A stretch of 64,000 nucleotides of DNA from positions 434,001-498,000 of the forward strand of contig NZ_CP104002.1 in the NCBI RefSeq assembly GCF_029201565.1, in the 5' to 3' direction. A program made the translations under genes and the position numbers. Shown here in pieces: positions 1-8,544 of this stretch. The stretch's first letter is position 1; each line of letters begins with the position of its first letter. This DNA comes from Devosia sp. SD17-2. GTDB lineage: Bacteria > Pseudomonadota > Alphaproteobacteria > Rhizobiales > Devosiaceae. The notes under the pieces were generated by a model. It saw only the letters and a program-made list of their open reading frames with translations, ran no database searches and was not told the DNA's origin.

Positions 1-42
1 GAACCCGGACGCAAGGGCAAGATCGCCATTCGTGGCAGCTAA
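1..42 (+). CDS. C-terminal end of an unidentified protein (partial)
   Basis: The first 42 bases read in frame 1 as the last 13 residues of a protein (ending KIAIRGS) followed by TAA. The tail is too short to assign a family. Its stop codon overlaps the stop of the leftward gene that follows by four bases, so the two genes converge. The frame is inferred only from the clean ending at the edge of the window, so it could be chance. Confidence 0.35.
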   Translation, partial: EPGRKGKIAIRGS

Positions 43-1397
43 GGACGGCTGAGGCCTGGCTCTGGCCGGGCCTTTGGCGCATAGTAGCCCAGCATGCGAT
101 CCTGCTCCTGGCGCAGGGCGAAGAGGCGGGTCGAACTGTCTGGCTGGCTGTTGGCCGTGGTCAGCAGGTCACCCTTTTTCACCGGTGCGGTGACCTTGCC
201 GCCTTCTAGCAGGCCCACCGGGACCGCGCCACGGGCGCGGGCATCGGTGACGGTCATCGTGTAGGAGCGGTAGCAAGTCTCGCCGATGGCATCGAAGGTT
301 TCGCCGGGCAGGAGATCACGCTTGGCGACGGCGCAGACTTCGGCGACCGGGCGCGGCAGCGGCACCATGTCCGGCTTGCCGGTCAGCATGATGCGGGCGC
401 AGGTCAGCGGCACCTCAAGGCTGGTCAGGTGATAGGGGCGGAAGAAGGCGTAGTAGGGGCCGTGGCCGATATGGAGATCATCCATGCGCTCAATGATGCG
501 CGGATGCTCGGCCTTGACGATGACGAAGACCCCGGGAGCGACGCCCTTGCCGATGGTGAAGTCAACCACACCCGATGAGTTGAGAATGCCGCCGTCGGCT
601 TTGGGGATGAGCACCTTGGCCATGTCGTCGCGATCGGCCTTGGGGCCGTGCATGCCGGGCACATCCGGCAGGAGACCGGTAGCATTGGCGATGGCGCACA
701 TTTCGACGGCGGTCTTGGAGCCGTCCACGAACTCGACCAGCATGCGCGGGTTCATATTCCGGCGCGCGGCTTCCTCGCGATAGTCGTCCGGCACGGCGTC
801 ATGCCTGAGCGGATTGTTCTTGCCCTTGCCTGCGGCGACGATGTCGAGGCCGAGAGCGGAAACGAATTCGATCAGCTCCATGCAGGAGCTTGGCTCGTCA
901 CCCGCGCCAACCGAATAGACAACGCCGAGCCGGTCGGCCTGGGCCTTGAGATACGGGCCGATGGTGACGTCGGCTTCGACGTTCATCATCACCAGGTGCT
1001 TGCCGTGCTCCATGGCGGTGAGGCAGTAGTCCGCGGCCACGCCCGGCTTGCCTGTCGCGTCGATGATGACGTCAATATTGGGTGTAGTGACAAGGGTTTC
1101 GGCCGAGGTAATGGCAATCTTGCCTGCTTCGATGGCAGCGGTGGCCTGGGCCGGGCTGTCTGCTTCCTTGCCCATGCTGTCATCGCCGTCATAGGCGATC
1201 TTCATCGCGTCCAGCGCCGTATGCGGGCGACGGGTGGCGATGGCCGCCATCTCGATGCCCTTCATCAGGCTCATCTGGGTGACGAGGTCGGTTCCCATCT
1301 CGCCAGATCCGATAACACCCACGCGCACTGGATTGCCTGCCTCGGCACGGGCGGCGAGATCGCGGGCGAGCCCGGTGAGGGCAATTTTGGTGGTCAT
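39..1397 (-). CDS. Homoserine dehydrogenase-like NAD(P)-dependent oxidoreductase with C-terminal SAF domain
   Basis: This is a cytoplasmic oxidoreductase of the predicted homoserine-dehydrogenase-like family with a SAF domain (COG4091 type). From ATG 1397 it has 452 residues. Near the N-terminus a Rossmann motif reads VRVGVIGSGEMGTDLV (about residues 24-39), followed by a central dehydrogenase-like domain. The last ~100 residues (DLLPGETFDAIGE ... VTAPVKKGDLLT) have the SAF/antifreeze-like fold pattern. The open frame extends 30 residues upstream, but MTTKIALTG is the natural start; an ATG six codons upstream (1415) is also possible. The substrate is not known for the family, and no pathway partner lies beside it, so true homoserine dehydrogenase activity should not be assumed. 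It is divergent from the chemotaxis operon. Confidence 0.8.
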   Translation of the reverse strand: MTTKIALTGLARDLAARAEAGNPVRVGVIGSGEMGTDLVTQMSLMKGIEMAAIATRRPHTALDAMKIAYDGDDSMGKEADSPAQATAAIEAGKIAITSAETLVTTPNIDVIIDATGKPGVAADYCLTAMEHGKHLVMMNVEADVTIGPYLKAQADRLGVVYSVGAGDEPSSCMELIEFVSALGLDIVAAGKGKNNPLRHDAVPDDYREEAARRNMNPRMLVEFVDGSKTAVEMCAIANATGLLPDVPGMHGPKADRDDMAKVLIPKADGGILNSSGVVDFTIGKGVAPGVFVIVKAEHPRIIERMDDLHIGHGPYYAFFRPYHLTSLEVPLTCARIMLTGKPDMVPLPRPVAEVCAVAKRDLLPGETFDAIGETCYRSYTMTVTDARARGAVPVGLLEGGKVTAPVKKGDLLTTANSQPDSSTRLFALRQEQDRMLGYYAPKARPEPGLSRP

Positions 1398-1548
1398 GGC
1401 GTAGGTCCGCTGCATTTCGTTAAGTTTGGTTACAGGCAGTAGCAGGCCACTGCAAGCTACCCGTTTCGGGCCTTTCAACCTTAGCACTTCTTAAACCGTT
1501 GCGGCTGAATATGGCGCTCAGGAGAAAACTCCGGGGGCAGGCTACATC

Positions 1549-1839
1549 ATGGCAAATCAGGACAAACACTCGATTACCTTGCCAGAGGTTATCGATCTCG
1601 ATGCGCTTGATGCCATCCGCGACAAGTTGATCGAAGCGCTCGAGCGAGGGCCGGTCACGGTCGCCGCCGGCGCGGTGGAACGTGTGTCTACCAATGCGCT
1701 CTTGATGCTGGTCAGTGCCGCAGAGACTGCACGCAGAAACGATTTTGAATTTGCCATCGAAGCGCCCAGCGTTTCGATGATGGCCGCTGTTGAGCGCCTG
1801 GGCCTGGCGGGCCAGTTTTCAGGGATGATAAGACAATGA
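1549..1839 (+). CDS. cheS: STAS-domain chemotaxis protein, CheS-like
   Basis: A 96-residue single STAS domain (anti-sigma-factor antagonist fold), with LEDA-like and ERVSTNALLML segments where the conserved STAS serine lies. It is the first gene of the che operon, just before cheY1 and cheA. In Sinorhizobium meliloti the STAS protein in this position, CheS, binds CheA and speeds dephosphorylation of the sink regulator CheY1; the same role is inferred here from position, size and fold. A GGGGGCAGG ribosome binding stretch precedes ATG 1549, and the stop overlaps the next start as ATGA, which suggests translational coupling with cheY1. A general STAS regulator is the alternative. Confidence 0.75.
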   Translation: MANQDKHSITLPEVIDLDALDAIRDKLIEALERGPVTVAAGAVERVSTNALLMLVSAAETARRNDFEFAIEAPSVSMMAAVERLGLAGQFSGMIRQ

Positions 1840-2201
1840 CGTTGCGCGTACTGACCGTTGATGACTCGCGGACCATCCTCGCGATGCTGCATCACACGTT
1901 GAGCAATGCCGGTTTCGAAGTGCTGCAGGCCGAAGATGGCCGCCAGGGCCTCGATGTCCTCATGAGCCAGGATGTCGACGTGGTGATCACCGACATCAAC
2001 ATGCCGGTCATGGACGGCATCGAGTTCATCAAGAATGTGCGCGCCAGTGGGCAGTACCAGAGCCTGCCGATCCTGATCCTCACCACCGAGACCAGCCAGG
2101 ACAAGCGCGACCAGGGCAAGGCCGCCGGGGGCACGGGCTGGATCGTCAAGCCGTTCGATCCGGACAAGCTCATCAGCGTCATTCAGCGCGTCGTCCATTA
2201 A
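1836..2201 (+). CDS. cheY1: Chemotaxis response regulator CheY (first copy)
   Basis: A 121-residue stand-alone receiver domain. Acidic pocket D9/D10, phospho-acceptor D53 in TDINMPVMDG, switch threonine near T83/T84 and conserved lysine K105 in VKPFD are all present, so it should accept phosphate from CheA. It overlaps cheS by four bases (ATGA) and lies 30 bases before cheA. In rhizobial che operons the CheY next to cheA usually acts as a phosphate sink while the second CheY binds the motor. By that analogy this copy is the likely sink, but the sequence alone does not prove the division of labour. Confidence 0.9.
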   Translation: MTLRVLTVDDSRTILAMLHHTLSNAGFEVLQAEDGRQGLDVLMSQDVDVVITDINMPVMDGIEFIKNVRASGQYQSLPILILTTETSQDKRDQGKAAGGTGWIVKPFDPDKLISVIQRVVH

Positions 2202-2231
2202 CAATCAAACTGCGAGGCTGGTCAGCCAAAA

Positions 2232-4514
2232 ATGAGCGACCTGGACGATTTCAAGGCCACATATTTCGACGAATGTTCGGAGCTGCTGACTGAGCTCGAG
2301 GAGCAGTTTGCTGCCATCGAAGCCGGTGAACGCGATGCCGACCGTCTCAATGCGGTCTTCCGCGCCATTCACTCGGTGAAGGGCGGTGCAGGTGCTTTCG
2401 GCTTTACCGCTCTGGTGGGCTTTGCCCATGCCTATGAGACGCTGCTCGACTATGTCCGTGACGGCCGGGTCGAGCTGACCGACGACGTCGTAACCCTCTG
2501 CATTAAGGCCAACGACATTGTCGCGGACCATGTCAACGCCGCCAAGACCGGCGACGAATTGCCCGCCGATTATGGTCACGAGGAGAAATCCCGCTTTGAC
2601 CTGATCGCCCGCGGTGGCAGCGGTGCCGGCAGCGAAGATGACGACCTCAATGGCGAGATCATTGAAGAATTCGACATCGAGTTCACGCCGGTCATGGTCC
2701 AGCTCAATATCGACGACGCCGATGAGGACACGTTTGAAGCGCTGCCTCTCGAGGTGGCGCCGGGCAGCTGGGAAGTGCGCTTCACCCCCTTCCGTCAGCT
2801 CTATGCCCGAGCAAATGATCCGCTGCTGCTGCTGCGCGAACTCAGCGTGCTCGGCGAAATCAACGTACGTGCGGTGATGGGCGAAGTGCCGGCGCTCAGC
2901 GATTTCGAGCCATTCGGCGTCTATTGCTCCTGGGAAATCACTCTTTCGGCGCCTGATCTGACCGAAGCGGCGATCCGCGAGGTTTTTGAATTTGTCGAGG
3001 GTGATTGCGAAATCACCATCGTGCCGCTGGGCGGCGCGCGGATATCGAGCGGACAGCCTGATGCACCGTCGTCGCACGCTGCCGTGCAGCAGTCAGACTA
3101 CGCTGATCTTCTGGCGCTGACCGATGATGAAGTTGCGCAGGTTGCGGCCCGTCCAGCAGTTTCGCCGGCCGCTCCGGTTGCTGAAGAGCCGGCTCTGAGT
3201 TTTGCCGATCTCGCCGAGGAAATCAGCGCGGCGACGCCGCCACGCGTTCCTGTCGCGGCGCCGGTTGCCAAGATCGTACCGCCCGCTGCCGCCAAGACTG
3301 GTGGTGACGGTGAAGACGGCGAGCGCCGCTCGGTCGGCGTGCAGTCGATCCGCGTCGACCTCGACAAGGTTGACCGCGTGGTCAACATGGTCAGTGAACT
3401 CGTGATCACGCAGTCCATGCTCACCCAGCAGATGGATGAGACTCTGCGGGCCCGCTACACCGAACTGGTGCGCGGCCTCGAAGTGCTGGCGCAGACGACG
3501 CGCGGACTGCAGGACTCGGTGATGGCAATCCGCGCCCAGCCGGTGAAGTCAGTTTTCTCGCGCATGCCGCGCCTCGTGCGCGAACTTGCGACCAAGACCG
3601 GCAAGAAGATCAAGCTCGAGACCATTGGCGAGAACACCGAAATCGACAAGACGGTGATCGAGCAATTGTCCGATCCACTGACGCACATGATCCGCAACTC
3701 GGCCGACCATGGCATTGAAGACCCGGAAAAGCGTCGCGCTGCCGGCAAGCCGGACACCGGAACCATTCGTCTGTCGGCTGAGCAGGCCGGCGGCAATATT
3801 CTCATCATCGTCGAGGACGATGGCGCCGGCATCAACCGCGAGCGCGTGCTGCAACTGGCGCGCGACAAGGGACTTGTGGCTCCCGACATCACGCCAACCG
3901 ACGAGCAGATCGACCAGCTCATCTTCGCGCCGGGGTTCTCGACGGCCGATGCGGTGAGCGACATCTCGGGCCGCGGTGTCGGCATGGATGTGGTGCTGTC
4001 CAACATCAAGAAGATCGGTGGTTCGGTGCACGTCCGCTCCTGGACGGGCAAGGGATCACGCATGACCCTGCGTCTGCCCCTCACGCTTGCCGTGCTCGAC
4101 GTCATGCTCGTCAAGGTTGGCGAAAATCCCTATGTGGTGCCGCTGTCCTCGATCGTGGAGACCATCCAGTGCTCGGGCGCGATGTTTGAACGCGTTCCGT
4201 CCGGCGGCCAGGTGCTGCAGGTCCGGGGCGAATATGTTCAGGTGATCGATGTCGCCCAGCGCTTCGAGATGGTGTCGACCAAGGCGGCGGACGAACGCTT
4301 TGTGGTGCTGTGTGAGACAGAGGGCAGCCAGAAGGTTGCGCTGGTGGTGGACGACATCATTGGTCAGCAGCAGGTTGTCATCAAGAGCCTCGAAGAGAAT
4401 TTCGAACGCGTGGATGGTATTGCGGGCGGTACCATTCTCGGGGACGGCAATGTTGCCCTCATTGTTGACGTGCAGGGCCTCAAGGTCACCCAATTCCACC
4501 AGAATGCGGCCTAG
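2232..4514 (+). CDS. cheA: Chemotaxis histidine kinase CheA
   Basis: A 760-residue cytoplasmic kinase that couples receptors to CheY and CheB. The Hpt (P1) domain has the phosphorylated histidine H47 in FRAIHSVKGGAGAFG. A P2-like regulator-docking region (about 145-265) is followed by an Ala/Pro-rich linker (270-355), the P3 dimerisation helices (about 365-425), a P4 ATPase with N-box MIRNSADHGIEDPEKR and glycine boxes EDDGAGI and SGRGVGMDVV, and a C-terminal CheW-like P5 domain (about 600-755). All catalytic motifs are intact and length is normal. It is third in the cheS-cheY1-cheA-cheW unit; a weak ribosome site precedes ATG 2232. Confidence 0.97.
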   Translation: MSDLDDFKATYFDECSELLTELEEQFAAIEAGERDADRLNAVFRAIHSVKGGAGAFGFTALVGFAHAYETLLDYVRDGRVELTDDVVTLCIKANDIVADHVNAAKTGDELPADYGHEEKSRFDLIARGGSGAGSEDDDLNGEIIEEFDIEFTPVMVQLNIDDADEDTFEALPLEVAPGSWEVRFTPFRQLYARANDPLLLLRELSVLGEINVRAVMGEVPALSDFEPFGVYCSWEITLSAPDLTEAAIREVFEFVEGDCEITIVPLGGARISSGQPDAPSSHAAVQQSDYADLLALTDDEVAQVAARPAVSPAAPVAEEPALSFADLAEEISAATPPRVPVAAPVAKIVPPAAAKTGGDGEDGERRSVGVQSIRVDLDKVDRVVNMVSELVITQSMLTQQMDETLRARYTELVRGLEVLAQTTRGLQDSVMAIRAQPVKSVFSRMPRLVRELATKTGKKIKLETIGENTEIDKTVIEQLSDPLTHMIRNSADHGIEDPEKRRAAGKPDTGTIRLSAEQAGGNILIIVEDDGAGINRERVLQLARDKGLVAPDITPTDEQIDQLIFAPGFSTADAVSDISGRGVGMDVVLSNIKKIGGSVHVRSWTGKGSRMTLRLPLTLAVLDVMLVKVGENPYVVPLSSIVETIQCSGAMFERVPSGGQVLQVRGEYVQVIDVAQRFEMVSTKAADERFVVLCETEGSQKVALVVDDIIGQQQVVIKSLEENFERVDGIAGGTILGDGNVALIVDVQGLKVTQFHQNAA

Positions 4515-4619
4515 CGGCCAAAACGGGCGGCATGGCCAGCCGTCCGTGAGAACCAGTAAAGCGGTCGCCAGCCGCGCTTAGAGTACAGCCGACCCACGGG
4601 ACGGCAGAAAGGCAGCACA

Positions 4620-5108
4620 ATGGAAGCCCTCGCGATACGGGACGACCTTGGGGACAAGACGGCGCTTGCTGGCGCCAATACGCTCCAACTCATTGCTTTC
4701 TCGATCGGCGATCAGACCTATGGGGTCGAGATCACCACCGTGCGTGAAATCCGCGCCTGGAACGGGGCGACGCCCCTGCCCAACACGCGCGAGTTTGTCC
4801 GCGGCGTCATCAATCTGCGCGGCACGATCGTGCCGATCTTCGACCTGCGCGCCCGCTTCGGCGATGGCCAGACCTCGCCGACCAAGAACCATGTGGTTGT
4901 GGTGATGAGTGTCGGCGACAAGTGGGTCGGCATCCTGGTCGACGCCGTGTCGGACATTCTCACCGTATCGCGGGACGACATCCACAATGTTCCAGAAGGC
5001 AATGCCATCGATACCGAACTGCTCAATGGCATTGTCACACACGATAGCCGCATGGTCGGCCTGATCGACCTGCACGCCGTGGTCAGCGGCGCAAAGCTCG
5101 ACGCGTAA
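4620..5108 (+). CDS. cheW: Chemotaxis adaptor CheW
   Basis: A 162-residue CheW protein that bridges chemoreceptor tips and the P5 domain of CheA. After a ~20-residue N-terminal tail the CheW SH3-like fold runs LIAFSIGDQTYGVEITTVRE, then FVRGVINLRGTIVPIFDLR, the hallmark motif of the family. It sits 105 bases after cheA and is the last gene before a strong intrinsic terminator, closing the first che transcription unit. The gap has no open frame of its own. A GACGGCAGAAAGG stretch before ATG 4620 gives a plausible ribosome site. Confidence 0.96.
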   Translation: MEALAIRDDLGDKTALAGANTLQLIAFSIGDQTYGVEITTVREIRAWNGATPLPNTREFVRGVINLRGTIVPIFDLRARFGDGQTSPTKNHVVVVMSVGDKWVGILVDAVSDILTVSRDDIHNVPEGNAIDTELLNGIVTHDSRMVGLIDLHAVVSGAKLDA

Positions 5109-5134
5109 GGTCGTCGCCTGGAGATAATAAAAAG

Positions 5135-5158
5135 GGGCGCCCCAGTGGCGCCCTTTTT
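5135..5158 (+). terminator. Intrinsic terminator of the cheS-cheY1-cheA-cheW unit
   Basis: A 7-bp perfect GC stem (5135-5141 with 5147-5153, arm GGGCGCC) with loop CCAGT is followed directly by five T residues. It lies 26 bases after the cheW stop. Confidence 0.85.
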
Positions 5159-5198
5159 CTTTTGGTTCCAGACATTAGGCGGCTGACAGGCAAGCAAC

Positions 5199-5219
5199 AA
5201 AAAAGGCGCTCAAGGCGCC
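5199..5219 (-). terminator. Intrinsic terminator for the leftward CheT-like gene
   Basis: Stem GGCGC/GCGCC (5205-5209 with 5215-5219); read on the minus strand it is followed by a run of six T residues. It lies just beyond the stop of the leftward gene at 5254. Confidence 0.75.
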
Positions 5220-5253
5220 ACTTTGTTTCGTCCAATACTAACATGCGGTCGGG

Positions 5254-5607
5254 CTAGAACAGCTCGATTTCGCCGTGTGCCTGATGCTTGGCCACGCCGG
5301 AAAGGGCAGGCACGCGGAGTTCATCCAGCGTCAGCCCCGCCCAGATCTCGTCGTAGACGCTTTCGGGTGCGGTCGGCGGGAGCAGGGAGAACTGTCGGGC
5401 GGCCAGGGCCATGTTGCGGCAGCGCTGCTCGATCCGGTCCTGACCCTGGAGGGCGATGATGATCAGCATGACCGCCTTGCGCGTGGCGGGATCGGCGGCA
5501 TTTGCACCATCGGAGAGCATTTCGAGGGCTTCGGTAATGCCTTCGAGCATGGCGGCGGACTGACGCGCAGTTTCGTCCAGTTCTCTCGCCAGTTTCTTCA
5601 ATGACAT
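5254..5607 (-). CDS. CheT-like chemotaxis protein with CheZ-type DxxxQ motif
   Basis: A 117-residue, mostly helical cytoplasmic protein without membrane segment. Residues 57-61 read DRIEQ within LQGQDRIEQRCRNM, matching the DxxxQ active-site motif of CheZ phosphatases (E. coli QDLTGQ), including the preceding Gln. In S. meliloti a small che-operon protein with this motif, CheT, is reported to act in signal termination and to contact CheR; position inside this che cluster and the motif suggest the same family, but overall homology is not proven by eye. The C-terminus, GEIELF, resembles the CheD C-terminus DDIELF. It is encoded opposite to its che neighbours, between cheW and cheD, and has its own terminator. 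Phosphatase activity is inference. Confidence 0.6.
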   Translation of the reverse strand: MSLKKLARELDETARQSAAMLEGITEALEMLSDGANAADPATRKAVMLIIIALQGQDRIEQRCRNMALAARQFSLLPPTAPESVYDEIWAGLTLDELRVPALSGVAKHQAHGEIELF

Positions 5608-5771
5608 GCCTGTGACCCCATACCGCTCGGTCCCATACTATCGCCATATTTCTAAACCGGGGGTTGCCAGCGACATCGCGTACGGTCCCGTTGTGGGTCG
5701 TGGTTAGCGTTTGGATAACATTCCCGGGGTAGACTGCAGTTCTAAGGCCCGTCAAAGGTACTATACGATAA

Positions 5772-6362
5772 ATGGCCCTGAATAACTCGCTGCCTCCGGA
5801 GTTTGACCGCGGCGTTGTGACCACCGTTCACCAGGGCGACTGTCACGTGTCAGGCGCTGCCGACATTACTTTCTCCACCGTGCTGGGATCATGCATTTCG
5901 GCCTGTGTCCGGGACAGGGTTGCCAGGGTGGGGGGCATGAACCACTTTCTGCTCGCCGAGCAGTCCGGCGTGGCCAAGGATCGCTATGGAGCGTCGGCGC
6001 GCTACGGTGCCTTTGCCATGGAGAAGCTGATCAACAAGGTCCTGTCCCAGGGCAGCGGCAACAAGGCCAATCTCGAGATCAAGGTGTTCGGCGGGGGCAA
6101 GATCAATTCTGCGCTCGACGATGTCGGCTCCAAGAACATCGACTTCGTCCGTCAGTTCCTGGCCGACGAAGGCTATCTGGCGACGAGCGAGGATCTGGGC
6201 GGCAATTACGCCCGGCGGGTGCTGTTCAAGCCGCATTCCGGGCGCGCCTTCGTCAAGCGCCTCGACAGCGATGTGGGCATGAGCGTGGCGACGCAGGAAC
6301 TGGCGCTGGCCAAGCGTCGCGTGGTGCGGCCCGTCGTTTCGGACGACATCGAGCTGTTCTAG
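5772..6362 (+). CDS. cheD: Chemoreceptor glutamine deamidase CheD
   Basis: A 196-residue CheD, which deamidates receptor glutamines and in some species assists CheY-P removal. The catalytic cysteine lies in TVLGSCISACVRD and the histidine in GGMNHFLLAE, with the conserved threonine/serine-rich core (KVFGGGKI) following. Length is typical. The protein ends in DDIELF, similar to the CheT-like neighbour. It starts the second che unit (cheD-cheR-cheB-cheY2), divergent from the CheT-like gene, with the two starts separated by 164 bases that must hold both promoters. No strong Shine-Dalgarno is seen close to ATG 5772. Confidence 0.95.
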   Translation: MALNNSLPPEFDRGVVTTVHQGDCHVSGAADITFSTVLGSCISACVRDRVARVGGMNHFLLAEQSGVAKDRYGASARYGAFAMEKLINKVLSQGSGNKANLEIKVFGGGKINSALDDVGSKNIDFVRQFLADEGYLATSEDLGGNYARRVLFKPHSGRAFVKRLDSDVGMSVATQELALAKRRVVRPVVSDDIELF

Positions 6363-6544
6363 TCGCTGGCCGGGCCGGAGCTATCCGGGAGCGCAAATAT
6401 CGCGCCGGATGGCAGGCTGGAATTTACGCAATCTAAGGACTGCAAGGATCAAGATCGGATTATCTCTGACCGCGCCAATCGCAAGTGATTGGCGGGGCAG
6501 GGACCGGACAGGGCCATCAGCCCGGGGGCTTCAGGAAAGAAAAT

Positions 6545-7387
6545 ATGGAACAGGGAGAGTATTCCCTCAGCGAGCGCGAGTTTTCGCGGATCAAGGAACG
6601 GGTCTATCGGGTCGCGGGGATCGCTCTGAGCGATGCCAAGCGGACCCTCGTGATTTCGCGGCTCTCCAAGATCGTGCGCGCGCTCGGCCTGACCGGCTTT
6701 GACGCCTATGTCGACTATCTTCAGAGCGGCGCAAGCGCTGCCGAGGAACAGGATTTCATCAACGCGCTGACCACCAATCTGACGCGCTTTTATCGCGAAG
6801 ATCACCACTTCGATCATCTGCGCGAATATGTGGGCAAGCTGGTCGCTGCGAAGCCGCGCGGCACGCGCCTGCGCATCTGGTCAGCGGGATGCTCGACGGG
6901 CCCTGAGCCCTATACGATCGGCATGGATTTGCTGGCCGCCTATCCCGAACTCAAGCGCTGGGATTTCAAGATCCTGGCAACCGATATCGACACGGCTGTG
7001 CTCGAAAAGGCAGCACGGGGCATCTATCCGGAGAGCGAACTGGCCGGGCTTACCCCCGTCCGTGCGCGCCCGTTCGAGCATCTGGGCGACGGCACGGTCC
7101 GCGTGCCGTCCGCCGTCCGCGAGCTCGTCGCCTTCAAGCCACTGAACCTGATCGCGGACTGGCCCGTGAAGGGCCCATTCGACGCCATCTTCTGCCGCAA
7201 CGTCGCCATCTATTTCGACAAGCCGACGCAGGGCATGGTGTTTGGTCGCTTCGGCAAAGTCCTTGCGCCCGAGGGCTTCCTCTACATCGGTCACTCCGAA
7301 AATCTGGGCTCGGGCGGGGAAGGCTTCCGCCTCGTCGGCAAAACCATCTATCAGTCCCTGTCCGGGACCAAGCGAGTAGCAGCATGA
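6545..7387 (+). CDS. cheR: Chemoreceptor methyltransferase CheR
   Basis: A 280-residue SAM-dependent methyltransferase that methylates receptor glutamates. The N-terminal helical domain (about 1-75, FSRIKERVYRVAGI) is followed by the Rossmann methyltransferase domain with SAM loop SAGCSTGPEPYTIGM and the family motif FCRNVAIYFD. The usual GEEPY is GPEPY here, a mild change in the cofactor loop. ATG 6545 is chosen because AGGAAAG lies just upstream and MEQGEYSLSEREF fits family N-termini; an open extension to 6485 has no such support. The stop overlaps cheB as ATGA, so the two opposing adaptation enzymes are translationally coupled. Confidence 0.95.
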   Translation: MEQGEYSLSEREFSRIKERVYRVAGIALSDAKRTLVISRLSKIVRALGLTGFDAYVDYLQSGASAAEEQDFINALTTNLTRFYREDHHFDHLREYVGKLVAAKPRGTRLRIWSAGCSTGPEPYTIGMDLLAAYPELKRWDFKILATDIDTAVLEKAARGIYPESELAGLTPVRARPFEHLGDGTVRVPSAVRELVAFKPLNLIADWPVKGPFDAIFCRNVAIYFDKPTQGMVFGRFGKVLAPEGFLYIGHSENLGSGGEGFRLVGKTIYQSLSGTKRVAA

Positions 7388-8430
7388 CCATCAAGGTTCT
7401 GGTCGTCGACGATTCGGCGCTTATCCGCGAGGTTCTTGCGCGCATGCTGACGCGCGACGGCGACATCGACGTGGTCGGTACGGCCACTGACCCGATCGAC
7501 GCGCGCGAAAAGATCAAGCAGCTGAACCCGGACGTGGTCACGCTTGATATCGAAATGCCCAATATGAACGGGCTGGCCTTCCTCGAAAAGCTCATGCGCT
7601 TGCGTCCGACGCCGGTCGTCATGGTTTCGACCCTGACCACCAAGGGTGCCAGTGAAACTCTTCTGGCGCTGGAATTGGGCGCCGTTGATTTCGTGGCCAA
7701 GCCAAGCGCTGAATTTGCCGGTGGTCTTGATGCCTTCGGTGTCAATTTGAGAGAAAAGATCCGCTCGGCGGCGCGCACGGACGTGCGAGGCGCTGCCGTT
7801 CGCACCGAGGCGCCAAAGGTTGCTGTTCGCACCGCTGCTGCACCCGATGGTGCGTTGATTGCCCTTGGGGCTTCGACCGGTGGCGTCGAGGCCATTCGCG
7901 CCGTGCTGACCGGCATGCCGTCCGATTGCCCGCCCGTCGTGATCGCCCAGCACATGCCGCCCGGCTTTACGGCACGCTTTGCCGCGCGGCTCGATGAATT
8001 GTGCGATCTCAAGGTTGTGGAGGCAGAAGATCGCCTCGTTCTGCGACCCGGTCATGCCTATGTGGCCCGCGGCGACTATCATCTGCGGGTCGAGCGGTCG
8101 TCGGGGCAGCTCAAATGCCGGTTGAGCCAGGACGAGCTGGCCAGTGGCCATCGGCCGAGCGTGGACGTGCTGTTCGAATCCGTCGCCAAGGCTGTTGGCC
8201 CCATGGCGGTCGGTGCCATCCTCACCGGCATGGGTCGTGACGGGGCGCGCGGGCTCAAACTCATGCGTGAGGCGGGTGCCTATACCGTCGGCCAGAGCCA
8301 GGCATCGGCGCTGGTCTATGGGATGCCGCGCGTGGCTTTTGAGGAAGGCGCTGTCGTCGAACAGGCACCAATCGAACAGATTGCAGCCAAGCTCGCCAAT
8401 GCTCTGGTGAAGATGCGGTCCGCCGCGTAA
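7384..8430 (+). CDS. cheB: Chemotaxis response regulator methylesterase CheB
   Basis: A 348-residue two-domain enzyme: an N-terminal receiver (D10/D11 pocket, phospho-acceptor D55 in TLDIEMPNMNG) and a C-terminal methylesterase with catalytic serine S164 in GASTGG, histidine H190 in IAQHMPPGF and aspartate near residue 286 in GMGRDGARG. When phosphorylated by CheA it demethylates receptors, giving adaptation feedback against CheR. The linker (about 125-155) is Ala/Arg-rich. It overlaps cheR by four bases and precedes cheY2 by 114 bases. Complete and of normal length. Confidence 0.97.
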   Translation: MTIKVLVVDDSALIREVLARMLTRDGDIDVVGTATDPIDAREKIKQLNPDVVTLDIEMPNMNGLAFLEKLMRLRPTPVVMVSTLTTKGASETLLALELGAVDFVAKPSAEFAGGLDAFGVNLREKIRSAARTDVRGAAVRTEAPKVAVRTAAAPDGALIALGASTGGVEAIRAVLTGMPSDCPPVVIAQHMPPGFTARFAARLDELCDLKVVEAEDRLVLRPGHAYVARGDYHLRVERSSGQLKCRLSQDELASGHRPSVDVLFESVAKAVGPMAVGAILTGMGRDGARGLKLMREAGAYTVGQSQASALVYGMPRVAFEEGAVVEQAPIEQIAAKLANALVKMRSAA

Positions 8431-8544
8431 ATCCGTCCCCGAAAATCCGCCAGTGCGGGTTGAGGGAATTGTAACGCTTGCTGCCTAGGATGGCGGCTAA
8501 AGGTACGGGGCTGCGGTCCCGGGCGCGTAGAGGGTAAGAATTCC

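Noticed and set aside
648..1442. Long rightward open frame opposite the SAF-domain dehydrogenase (264 codons)
   Set aside because: It lies wholly antisense to a gene with clear family motifs, has no ribosome site and no recognisable domain. High GC content makes such open frames common here.
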